From G965279355 sp965279355 (lineage in GTDB: Bacteria > Pseudomonadota > Alphaproteobacteria > CACIAM-22H2), in contig OZ257155.1 in NCBI GenBank assembly GCA_965279355.1, positions 4,278,001 to 4,342,000 on the forward strand: 64,000 nucleotides of DNA. The letters run 5' to 3'. Both the position numbers and the translations under genes were made by a program. Numbering within the stretch: position 1 is the stretch's first letter; each line of letters opens with the position of its first letter. The notes beneath the pieces are model-generated. The model ran no database searches. It saw only the letters and a program-made list of their open reading frames with translations, and was not told the DNA's origin. This document shows, in pieces, positions 29,042 through 36,781 of the stretch.

Positions 29042-29063
29042 AAAAATGATCATAATCAGTTTT
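29042..29063. promoter_or_regulatory. Operator-like palindrome 2 between TetR and oxygenase genes
   Basis: AAAAATGAT-CATA-ATCAGTTTT, the same design as palindrome 1 with one changed base in the right arm. It starts exactly 50 bases after palindrome 1 (about five helical turns) and would cover the -10/start region of the oxygenase promoter, ending 17 bases before the ATG at 29081. Confidence 0.7.
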
Positions 29064-29080
29064 CTGCCGGGAGGACGCCA

Positions 29081-30280
29081 ATGAACCAGATGGCCGCCCG
29101 CCGTTCGCCCGATGGCAATGCCTATGGGCGCGGCCCGCAGCACCACGACGCGGAAATCACCGAGGTCGGACCGGGGACACCCTGCGGCGAGTTCATGCGC
29201 CGCTACTGGCATCCGGTCAGCCTGTCGGAGACGCTGACGGACATGCCTCAGGAGCTGCGTATCCTTGGCGAAGATCTGGTGATCTTCCGCGACAGGACCG
29301 GCCGGGTGGGTCTTCTGCATGCCCGCTGCGCGCATCGCGGGACGACCCTCTATTACGGCAAGGTTGAGGATCGCGGCATTCGCTGCTGCTACCACGGCTG
29401 GCTGTTCGACGTTGAAGGCAAGTGTCTGGAGCAGCCGTGCGAGCCAGATCTTGGCGCTGCGCATCGCGACAAGGTCCGGCAGCCCTGGTATCCGGTCGAG
29501 GAACGCTACGGCCTGGTCTGGGCGTATATGGGCCCGCCGGAAAGGAAACCGGTGCTGACGCGCTGGGACGTGCTCGAAAATCTGGGGCCCGACGAAAAGT
29601 ACGTAGTCGACGACGATGCAACCAGCGCCGGCGGCGATCACACGACGCAGATCGTGCCGACGAGCTGGCTGCACGACTGGGAAAACGTGATGGATCCGTT
29701 CCATGTGCCGATCCTGCACACGCGGTTCAGTGGCGTGCAGTTCATTCCCGAGGTTGGCGTAATGCCGGATGTGGAATGGGACCACGAGCTGCACGGACTG
29801 AAATACACCGCCTATCGCAAACTGGATGACGGACGCGAAATGGACCGGGTGACTATCGCGCTTCTGCCCTATGCGCGCATCGTGCCGGATGCTGTCACCG
29901 GTCTGACACCCGGCCCGTCCAGGCGTATCGGCTGGGTCGTGCCGGTCGACGATACGCATCACCGCCTGTTCCATATCAGGCGCGCGCCGAAGGACTATGT
30001 GCGACCGCCCCTGCTGCCCTTCAACGGGCGCACGTGGTCGGAACTGACGGAAGAGGAACATCGCCAGACACCGGGTGATTGGGAAGCGCAGGTCGGGCAG
30101 GGACCGATCAGCCTGCACTCTGAAGAACACCTGGCATCGAGCGACAAAGGCGTCGTCATGCTGCGTCGCATTCTGCGGCAGGAAATCCGCAAGGTCGCGG
30201 CGGGCCAAGATCCGATGGGTGTGTCCTTCGATCCTGACAAAGCCACGGTGACCGTCACCGCCGGCAACTATTTCAAATGA
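29081..30280 (+). CDS. Rieske non-heme iron oxygenase, large (oxygenase) subunit
   Basis: A 399-residue aromatic-ring hydroxylating oxygenase alpha subunit of the phthalate 4,5-dioxygenase-like group. The Rieske [2Fe-2S] site is CAHRG...CCYHGW (C-x-H-x16-C-x2-H), and the mononuclear iron site follows in HDWENVMDPFHVPILH. GGGAGGA precedes the ATG. It would hydroxylate or O-/N-demethylate an aromatic or similar substrate and needs a reductase, but no ferredoxin or reductase gene is nearby, so it must borrow one. Regulation by the divergent TetR is likely. The substrate cannot be told from sequence. Confidence 0.92.
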   Translation: MNQMAARRSPDGNAYGRGPQHHDAEITEVGPGTPCGEFMRRYWHPVSLSETLTDMPQELRILGEDLVIFRDRTGRVGLLHARCAHRGTTLYYGKVEDRGIRCCYHGWLFDVEGKCLEQPCEPDLGAAHRDKVRQPWYPVEERYGLVWAYMGPPERKPVLTRWDVLENLGPDEKYVVDDDATSAGGDHTTQIVPTSWLHDWENVMDPFHVPILHTRFSGVQFIPEVGVMPDVEWDHELHGLKYTAYRKLDDGREMDRVTIALLPYARIVPDAVTGLTPGPSRRIGWVVPVDDTHHRLFHIRRAPKDYVRPPLLPFNGRTWSELTEEEHRQTPGDWEAQVGQGPISLHSEEHLASSDKGVVMLRRILRQEIRKVAAGQDPMGVSFDPDKATVTVTAGNYFK

Positions 30281-30309
30281 ACTGAGCGCAAGCTCCGGGA
30301 GAAACGCAG

Positions 30310-31272
30310 ATGTTCAAGAAAGCGCTTCTGATTCTTTTCGCGTCCATCGCTGCGTATCCTACGGCGGCACAGGAATTTCCCACGCGCACCGTCCGTATCG
30401 TGTCGTGGGCGGCGGGCACCTTTCCCGACGTGGTGGCCCGACTGATGGCGGAGCACCTCAAAGAAAACTGGAAACAGCCGGTGATCGTCATCAACCGCGC
30501 CGGCGTTGGCGGCGTCGTCGCGGCGCAGGATGCGGCGACCGCGCCCGCTGACGGCTACACGATCGTCTGGGGCGATCCGGTGGGCTGGCATCTCTTCAAG
30601 AAGTATCAGGTGCCCGCGAGCGAAGCGTTCGCCGGCGATTCGCTGGTCCCGCTGACGGGCGTCCTGGACGCGCCGTTGATGATGGCAATCGATGCCAGGC
30701 TGCCTGCGAAGACTCTGACCGAGTTCCTGGCCTATGCACGGGCACAGGCCGCGCTGGGCAAGACCGTCCCCTTCGGGGCCGGCGGCGTGCTCTCGGTTCA
30801 TCACCTGTCGGCAGAGTTGCTGGCGCGTGAGACGAAAACGCCGCTGCAGTTCGTGGCCTACAAATCGCCTGCCGAGGTCATCCCGGCGGTGTCGGCGGGT
30901 GAACTGGCACTCGCCGTCTCCGGTCCCGCGGGGCTCGGCGAAGCCATCAGCGCGGGTCGCGTGCGGGCGATCGGCGTCACCAGCCGAAGCCGCCTGGAAA
31001 CCCACCCGGACGTACCGGCCATCGCCGAGACCGTGCCCAACTACGACATCACGGTGAAGGCAGGTTTTTACATTCACAAAGGCACATCGCCGGCGCTGAT
31101 CGAGCGCATCAGTCGCGACGTTGCCACTGCCGTCCGCACAGCCGATGTAAGCGCCATGATCAAGCGATCAGGCGCGATTCCCACCGGGTCGTCCGCTGGC
31201 GAATTCCTGGCCGCAGCCACGAAGGATATTGAAACGCTGTCGCCGGTGGCGGCGGCCGTCACCGGTAAATAG
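30310..31272 (+). CDS. Tripartite tricarboxylate-type (Bug/TctC) periplasmic binding protein
   Basis: A 320-residue secreted binding protein. Signal peptide about 1-20 (FKKALLILFASIAAYPTAAQ), then FPTRTVRIVSWAAGTFPDVVARLMAEHL, and NRAGVGGVVAAQDAATAPADGYTI, the Bug family signature. Bug proteins bind carboxylated or aromatic compounds, usually with TctA/TctB permeases; none is nearby, as is typical for the many orphan copies in these bacteria. It starts 30 bases after the oxygenase and is probably in the same operon, so it may capture the oxygenase substrate. Confidence 0.9.
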   Translation: MFKKALLILFASIAAYPTAAQEFPTRTVRIVSWAAGTFPDVVARLMAEHLKENWKQPVIVINRAGVGGVVAAQDAATAPADGYTIVWGDPVGWHLFKKYQVPASEAFAGDSLVPLTGVLDAPLMMAIDARLPAKTLTEFLAYARAQAALGKTVPFGAGGVLSVHHLSAELLARETKTPLQFVAYKSPAEVIPAVSAGELALAVSGPAGLGEAISAGRVRAIGVTSRSRLETHPDVPAIAETVPNYDITVKAGFYIHKGTSPALIERISRDVATAVRTADVSAMIKRSGAIPTGSSAGEFLAAATKDIETLSPVAAAVTGK

Positions 31273-31432
31273 ACCTTCTGCTCTATGTTTCCGCCGTTCC
31301 GCGACAATCGTAAGGCGGATCAATTAGATGAGTGCGGCCCTCAGGTATTGCTGTTTGACGCTTCTCTGACCTTGACGCTGCCCGCCGGTGCGGGCACGAC
31401 TAGCGCCACTTCTTCAGGTCAGACGAGTTTCG

Positions 31433-33850
31433 ATGAGCACGCACACCAACGCCCATGCACGGGCCACCGGCACCGGGATCGGGCAGCCGGTCGTTCGCAA
31501 GGAAGACCAGCGCCTTCTCACCGGTCAGGGCCGCTATACCGACGATGTGAACCTGCCGGGGCAGGCCTATGCCGTCATGGTGCGCTCGCCGCACGCGCAT
31601 GCGCGCATCGTGTCGATCGACACGGCGGCGGCGTTGGAAGTGCCGGGTGTGCTGCTGGTGCTGACCGGGGCCGATGCGGTGAAAGAAGGCATCGGGTCGA
31701 TGTCGCATGGCGCCGATATCGTCGGCAAAATGGACGTGCCGCTGGCCAACCGCGACGGCACGCCGCGCCGCACCACGCCGCATCTGCTGCTGCCGCCTGA
31801 CAAGGCGCGCTATGTCGGTGTCGCGGTTGCGGCGGTAATCGCCGAAAGTGTGGGCGCCGCACAGGAAGCGGCCGATCTGCTGGAGATCGAGTACGAGCCG
31901 CTGGAAGCGGTGACGGTGACGGCGGCGGCGGTCTCCGACTCAGCGCCGCTGGTCTGGGAAGACCGCAATTCCAATCTCTGCGTCGACGGCGATTTCGGCG
32001 ACAGAGCGGCGACGGACGCGGCGTTCAAGACCGCCGCGCATGTTGCCAAAGCGACGATCTGGATCAACCGCGTCACCTCGGTGCCGATGGAGCCGCGCTC
32101 GGCCGTGTCGGACTACGACACGAAGACCGGAAAGCTCACCATGTATTGCGGCGCCGACGGCTCGGTGCGGCGCAAGCGCGAGTTCGCGCAGATCTTCGGC
32201 ATGGAAGAACACAAGGTGCGGGTGATCGCCCGCGATGTCGGCGGCAATTTCGGCTCGCGCAACTGGAACTACGCGGAATACGGCATCACCGCCTGGGCGT
32301 CGCGCAAGCTCGGCCGTCCCGTGAAGTGGACGGCGATGCGCAGCGAGGGTCTGATCTCCGACTATATGGGCCGCGATCTCTACGCTGAGGCCGAGCTGGC
32401 TCTGGACAAGGATGGAAAGTTCCTGGCGCTGCGCAGCGACCATGTCAGCAATATCGGCGGTTATGTCGTGAACTATACGCCGCTCAACAAGAGCTGCGAG
32501 CTGCTGTCCAGCGTCTATCACATCCCCGTCGGCTATGTGCGCGGGCGCGGCGTGCTGAGCAACACCTCGCCGACCGCACCCTATCGCAGCGCCGGCCGCC
32601 CCGAGGCCATGCTGATCATGGAGCGGCTGATCGAAGTCGCGGCGCGCGAGTTCGGCTTCGACAAGGTCGAACTGCGCCGAAAGAATCTCATCCCTGAATC
32701 CGCGATGCCGTACAAAAACCCTCTGGGCCTCACCTACGACAGCGGTGACTACGAAGAGGCAATGGACCGCGTCCTGAAGATGTCGGATTGGGGCGGCTTT
32801 CCGGCGCGCAAGACGGAGGCGAAGGCGCGCGGCAAGCTGCGCGGCATTGGCCTCTCCAACTACATCGAGGTGACGACAGGCGCGCCGCGCGAGCGCACTG
32901 ACATCACGGTGCTGCCGGAAGGGTCGGTCGAGGTCGTCATTGGCACGACGGCGGCCGGGCAGGGGCATGAGACGAGCTTCGCGCAGTGCATCGTCGATTT
33001 TCTTGGTGTGCCGTTCGAGAGCATCAAGCTGATTACCGGCGACACCGATATCGTCAAGGAAGGCGGCGGCTCGCATTCCGCGCGCTCCATGCGCATGGCC
33101 GGCATCGTCATGGGCCAGGCGAGCGACATCATCATCGCCAAGGCGATCAAGATCGCAGCACACGTGTTCGAGGCGTCGGTCGAGGATGTCGAGTTCACCG
33201 GTGGCCGGTTCCGCGTGAAGGGCACCGACAAGGCGATGCAGATCTTCGAGGTCGCAAAGGCGGCGCGGGACAACAAGACGCTGCCTGAGGACCTCAAGGG
33301 TCCGCTCGCGGGGACCAGCGACGACATGCTGCGCGTGCCGGGCTTCCCCTACGGGGCGCAGACCTGCGAGGTTGAGATCGATCCCGAGACCGGTATCCTC
33401 ACGCTGATCAATATCGCGGCGGTCGACGATGTCGGCACCGCGATCAATCCGCTGATCCTGCATGGCCAGACGCATGGCGGGATCGTGCAGGGTTTCGGCC
33501 AGGCGCTGATGGAGCAGTGCTATTACGATCCCGAAAGCGGACAGATGCTGACGGGCTCGTTCATGGACTACGCCATGCCGCATGCCGACAGCTTTCCGTC
33601 CTTCAAGACCGACATCATGGAAGTACCCTCGCCGACCAACAAGCTGGGCGTGCGCGGCGGCGGCGAAGGTGGCACGACCCCGGCGCTGGCCGTCGTGGTC
33701 AACGCGATCGTCGACGCGCTGGCGGACTACGGCGTCACCGATATCGAGATGCCGGCGACCCCGGAGCGCATCTGGCGCGCCATTCACGAGCGCGGCTACC
33801 GGCCGAGCCCGCTGTCGGGCATTAAAGGAGCTGGGATCAAATCCGCCTAG
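31433..33850 (+). CDS. Molybdenum hydroxylase large subunit (CoxL/xanthine dehydrogenase family)
   Basis: An 805-residue molybdopterin-cytosine-dinucleotide-type large subunit, starting at the ATG at 31433. The N-terminal ald_Xan_dh_C domain has GQPVVRKEDQRLLTGQGRY; the Mo-binding part has GGNFGSRNWNYAEYG and, at the active-site loop, APYRSAGRPEA, which is of the form-II type rather than the AYxCSFR of true CO dehydrogenase. RGGGEGGTTP carries the likely catalytic glutamate. It should hydroxylate an aromatic aldehyde or N-heterocycle. The FAD (CoxM) and 2Fe-2S (CoxS) subunits are not adjacent. Its TAG stop is shared in a CTAG with the convergent phosphoesterase-like gene. Confidence 0.9.
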   Translation: MSTHTNAHARATGTGIGQPVVRKEDQRLLTGQGRYTDDVNLPGQAYAVMVRSPHAHARIVSIDTAAALEVPGVLLVLTGADAVKEGIGSMSHGADIVGKMDVPLANRDGTPRRTTPHLLLPPDKARYVGVAVAAVIAESVGAAQEAADLLEIEYEPLEAVTVTAAAVSDSAPLVWEDRNSNLCVDGDFGDRAATDAAFKTAAHVAKATIWINRVTSVPMEPRSAVSDYDTKTGKLTMYCGADGSVRRKREFAQIFGMEEHKVRVIARDVGGNFGSRNWNYAEYGITAWASRKLGRPVKWTAMRSEGLISDYMGRDLYAEAELALDKDGKFLALRSDHVSNIGGYVVNYTPLNKSCELLSSVYHIPVGYVRGRGVLSNTSPTAPYRSAGRPEAMLIMERLIEVAAREFGFDKVELRRKNLIPESAMPYKNPLGLTYDSGDYEEAMDRVLKMSDWGGFPARKTEAKARGKLRGIGLSNYIEVTTGAPRERTDITVLPEGSVEVVIGTTAAGQGHETSFAQCIVDFLGVPFESIKLITGDTDIVKEGGGSHSARSMRMAGIVMGQASDIIIAKAIKIAAHVFEASVEDVEFTGGRFRVKGTDKAMQIFEVAKAARDNKTLPEDLKGPLAGTSDDMLRVPGFPYGAQTCEVEIDPETGILTLINIAAVDDVGTAINPLILHGQTHGGIVQGFGQALMEQCYYDPESGQMLTGSFMDYAMPHADSFPSFKTDIMEVPSPTNKLGVRGGGEGGTTPALAVVVNAIVDALADYGVTDIEMPATPERIWRAIHERGYRPSPLSGIKGAGIKSA

Positions 33851-34788
33851 TTCGTCCGGAAATTCTCTCTCACCAGCAGCGGCCGGAAGCTGAACGGGCT
33901 TACCGGGTCGGCGGGATCGACGCCGACCGTGACGCCGTGGATGTCGAATTCACCATAGACTTCGAGGCGGAAGACAGTCTCGACCTTGCGCCGATTGGCG
34001 CCCGCACCTGAGACCAGTGGCTGGTCGATGCGGAAGATGTGCGTGTCGCCGTGCACCAGAAGCACGGGCCGGCCGAACGCGATCGCTTCCTTTTCCAGCG
34101 CGGCGTTGAAATCGTTGAAGCCGGTGCGCTGGTCGGGATGGCGTTCGAAATAGGGATTGGCCTGAATGCCGAGTACCAGCGCCGCTCGGTTCTCGGCGCG
34201 CGCCGCGGCGAAGCTCTGGCTGAGCCAGGCGAGATTGGCTGCGTTGCGCGCCAGGTATTCGTCGAGGGTGGAGCGGTCGCGCTGCAGGTTGTTGTTGGAG
34301 CCGACGACATGCGCGGTCACAAAAGCGACGTTGTTGTAGGTCCAGCGCGCATTCTCGACGAACGGCCTGTCTTGCTGGATGAGAGGTAGTGTCTTTTTGC
34401 CCCAGCTCCGATCCGTCGGATAGAACAGCGCCCGCAGCTTGGCCAGCCGTTCCAGGGGGTCGAACGATCCGTTATAGGCGCGGTGGCAGTCCGTCCATTC
34501 GTTGTCGCCCGGCGTGTAGATCAGCGGCTGTTCGAAGCTGCGGAAGTATTCGACATTCTTCTCGAAAATCTCGTCGGAGCAGATTGTTGCACCACCCTTG
34601 ATGTCGCCGATATGCAGCGTGAACGCAGGGGCCCGGCGGTTGATCTCGCCGATCAGCCGCTCGAAGCGCGCGAAATCGCCGGGCAGGATGTAAGGCATGT
34701 CGCCGATGGCGACGAAGCTGAAGGGCTGGGCGGCGGCGGGCGCGGCGAGGAGCGCCAGGACGAGCGCGCAAGCGAATCTGTAAATCAT
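33847..34788 (-). CDS. Secreted metallophosphoesterase-like protein
   Basis: A 313-residue protein with a signal peptide (YRFACALVLALLAAPAAAQ). Mature part starts FSFVAIGDMPYILPGD, with HIGDIKGG, TPGDNEWTDC and LLVHGDTHIFR, which match the GD-x, GD-x(n)-GDN and GHxH-like metal motifs of calcineurin-like phosphoesterases, though the first motif lacks the usual DxH histidine. A role in periplasmic phosphate-ester hydrolysis is possible. The stop overlaps the molybdenum hydroxylase stop convergently. Confidence 0.78.
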   Translation of the reverse strand: MIYRFACALVLALLAAPAAAQPFSFVAIGDMPYILPGDFARFERLIGEINRRAPAFTLHIGDIKGGATICSDEIFEKNVEYFRSFEQPLIYTPGDNEWTDCHRAYNGSFDPLERLAKLRALFYPTDRSWGKKTLPLIQQDRPFVENARWTYNNVAFVTAHVVGSNNNLQRDRSTLDEYLARNAANLAWLSQSFAAARAENRAALVLGIQANPYFERHPDQRTGFNDFNAALEKEAIAFGRPVLLVHGDTHIFRIDQPLVSGAGANRRKVETVFRLEVYGEFDIHGVTVGVDPADPVSPFSFRPLLVRENFRTN

Positions 34789-34818
34789 GACCGGATTTGT
34801 ATCCGGCGCCTGTGACAG

Positions 34819-36246
34819 TCAGGTGACAGCCGACCAGATCGACGCCGATTGCGCGAGGGCCATTGCGGCCTGTTCCAGCATGGCCGTGAGGTCGGCCTGA
34901 TCGGCTGCGGCGCCCAGCGAGAGGCGCACGGCGTTTGGTGCGGCGCCATCGACGCTGAAGGCGTGCCCCGGCACGGCGGCGAGACCGCGTGGCTGAAAAT
35001 AACTCATGAACTCGACCACGCTCCAGCCGGAGGGCAAGGTCAGCCACAGATGCAGGCCGTCGGGATGGGCGGCCATCGTACTCGCGGAGAGCAGCTTGTG
35101 CGCGATCGCCTGCCGCGCGGTTGATTCCCGGCGGATCGCATCGAGGATTTTCTGCGCGATGCCGTCGCCGATCCACCGCGTGGCAAGGGCTGCGGAAAGC
35201 GGTGGCACCATCAGGGTGGTCGCGCGGATGCCGGCCGCGAGCCGCGCCGCAATGCCTGTATTGGGGGCGACGAGATAGGCAATGCGAAGTCCCGGCATCA
35301 GGCACTTTGACAGGGTCGCGATGTGATACGTGAGTTCCGGCGCCAGGCTTGCCAACGGTGGCGGCGCGAAGCTCGGGAGAGGGCCGTAGGCGTCGTCTTC
35401 GATGATCGGCATGTCGAAGCGGCGGGCGATTGCCACGATCTGCCGCCGCCGGGTCAGCGACATCGTCGCCGTCGTCGGGTTCTGGATGGTCGGGATGCAA
35501 TAGAGTGCTTTCGGCTTGTCGCGACGGCAGGCCTCTTCGAAGGCTGACGGCAGGATGCCTTCGCCATCCATTGCGAGGCCTTTGACTGTGACTCCAAGCT
35601 GCGCCGCGAGTGCGCGGAAGCCCGGATAGGTCAGCGCCTCGCTCACCACGACGTCCCCCGGTCTGGTGAGGGTGCTGAGCAGCACCGTCAGTGCGGCCTG
35701 CGCGCCGGCACACAGCAGCACACGATTGATCGGCAGCGCGCCGAGGCGCGGCTTCAGCCACGCGGCCCCCGCGGAACGATCCGCCTCGCTGCTGGCGCTG
35801 TCGCGATAGGTGAGGAGCGCCAGCGCGTCCGGCTGACGCAATGCCGCGGCGATGCCCTCGGCGTAGCGTTCGACCAGCCGTGCATCGCGCGGCTGCGGCG
35901 GCAGGTTCATGGTCGTGTCGACCAGCGGGCGCGCGGCGCCCATCAGCGGCGCTTTCGCCGGCTGCACGGCGGCCGGCGCGCTGGCCCGCACAGTGGTGCC
36001 GCGCCCGACCGTCGCGTCAATCAGCCCGCGCCGCCGCGCCTCGCCGTAGGCACGGGTGATGGTGGTGAGATCGACGCCAAGCTGCTTCGCGAGGACGCGC
36101 TGCGTCGGCATTGCCTGGCCGGGACGGAGCCGGCCGGACGCAATATCTGCGGCGATGGCGTCGACTAGCGCCAGATAGATAGGGCCGCCGCCCCGGTCGA
36201 TTGTAGGGGCCCAGCGCCCGGCTTTTTTCACCGCAGCCTTATCCAT
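34819..36246 (-). CDS. MocR-type regulator: GntR DNA-binding domain fused to aminotransferase-like domain
   Basis: A 475-residue PLP-dependent regulator. The N-terminal winged helix (about 20-85) shows ADIASGRLRPGQAMPTQRVL and DLTTITRAYGEARRRGLIDA; the rest is a fold-type I aminotransferase with CIPTIQNPTTATM, EDDAYGPLP and the PLP-lysine region SKCLMPGLRIAY. MocR proteins (PdxR, GabR, TauR) bind direct repeats and usually control a neighbouring gene; the divergent DUF983 gene is the nearest candidate. Three CATAC repeats with 11-bp spacing overlap its own start. A TATAAT ends only three bases before the ATG, so a leaderless transcript or a GTG start at codon 6 is possible. Confidence 0.9.
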   Translation of the reverse strand: MDKAAVKKAGRWAPTIDRGGGPIYLALVDAIAADIASGRLRPGQAMPTQRVLAKQLGVDLTTITRAYGEARRRGLIDATVGRGTTVRASAPAAVQPAKAPLMGAARPLVDTTMNLPPQPRDARLVERYAEGIAAALRQPDALALLTYRDSASSEADRSAGAAWLKPRLGALPINRVLLCAGAQAALTVLLSTLTRPGDVVVSEALTYPGFRALAAQLGVTVKGLAMDGEGILPSAFEEACRRDKPKALYCIPTIQNPTTATMSLTRRRQIVAIARRFDMPIIEDDAYGPLPSFAPPPLASLAPELTYHIATLSKCLMPGLRIAYLVAPNTGIAARLAAGIRATTLMVPPLSAALATRWIGDGIAQKILDAIRRESTARQAIAHKLLSASTMAAHPDGLHLWLTLPSGWSVVEFMSYFQPRGLAAVPGHAFSVDGAAPNAVRLSLGAAADQADLTAMLEQAAMALAQSASIWSAVT

Positions 36247-36271
36247 ACATTATACATACAATAAGCATACA
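36244..36271. promoter_or_regulatory. Three CATAC direct repeats at the MocR gene start, candidate operator
   Basis: CATAC begins at 36244, 36255 and 36266, an exact 11-bp period, so all copies lie on one helix face. On the minus strand they span a TATAAT (36249-36254) and the MocR start codon. MocR-type regulators are known to bind direct repeats, so autoregulation is likely. Confidence 0.6.
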
Positions 36272-36326
36272 TAGTGAAATCCGGTAAAGACAATCTATAT
36301 TCCTTCCGTAGAGAAGGATTCTCGTC

Positions 36327-36710
36327 ATGACTGTCCCAGCCGCCGCGATGACTGCTCCCGAACCCAATCCCGTCCGCCGGGGCCTGCTGCGCGGCCTGCT
36401 CATGCGGTGCCCCAACTGCGGCCATGGGTCGATCTTCCGCCGCTATCTCAAGGTGAAGGACATCTGCGGCCACTGCGGTCTCGCCTTGGGGGAGTTCCGC
36501 GCCGACGACGCGCCGCCATATTTCACCATCATGATTGTCGGCCATATCATCGTGCCGGCGATGCTGCTGCTGGAGCAGACCCTGCACCCGGCCGCGTGGA
36601 TCCATACCGCGCTGTGGGTGCCGCTGACCCTGGGGCTGAGCCTCGCGCTACTGCCGCGCATGAAGGGTGCCGTGATTGGCGTGCAGTGGGCGCTCAAGAT
36701 CAAGGGTTGA
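36327..36710 (+). CDS. DUF983 membrane protein
   Basis: A 127-residue protein of the DUF983 family. An N-terminal zinc-ribbon-like region (MRCPNCGHGSIFRRYLKVKD, ICGHCGLAL) is followed by two hydrophobic spans (FTIMIVGHIIVPAMLLLEQ and AALW...LTLGLSLALLP). The family is common in alphaproteobacteria, sometimes near cytochrome oxidase genes, but has no firm function. An ATG at codon 8 is an alternative start. It diverges from the MocR gene. Confidence 0.88.
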   Translation: MTVPAAAMTAPEPNPVRRGLLRGLLMRCPNCGHGSIFRRYLKVKDICGHCGLALGEFRADDAPPYFTIMIVGHIIVPAMLLLEQTLHPAAWIHTALWVPLTLGLSLALLPRMKGAVIGVQWALKIKG

Positions 36711-36781
36711 GCCCTTTCATTGCGGCGGCTCGTCATCGCGACTAGTCTGGGGAAAATCCTCTCCAGGGTCAGGTGACGCCG

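Noticed and set aside
31388..31432. Start of the molybdenum hydroxylase 15 codons earlier
   Set aside because: The extra residues (RARLAPLLQVRRVS) do not resemble the family, and the ATG at 31433 begins a normal N-terminus.
31940..33787. 615-residue minus-strand ORF inside the molybdenum hydroxylase gene
   Set aside because: The plus strand shows clear family motifs; the reverse frame shows none.
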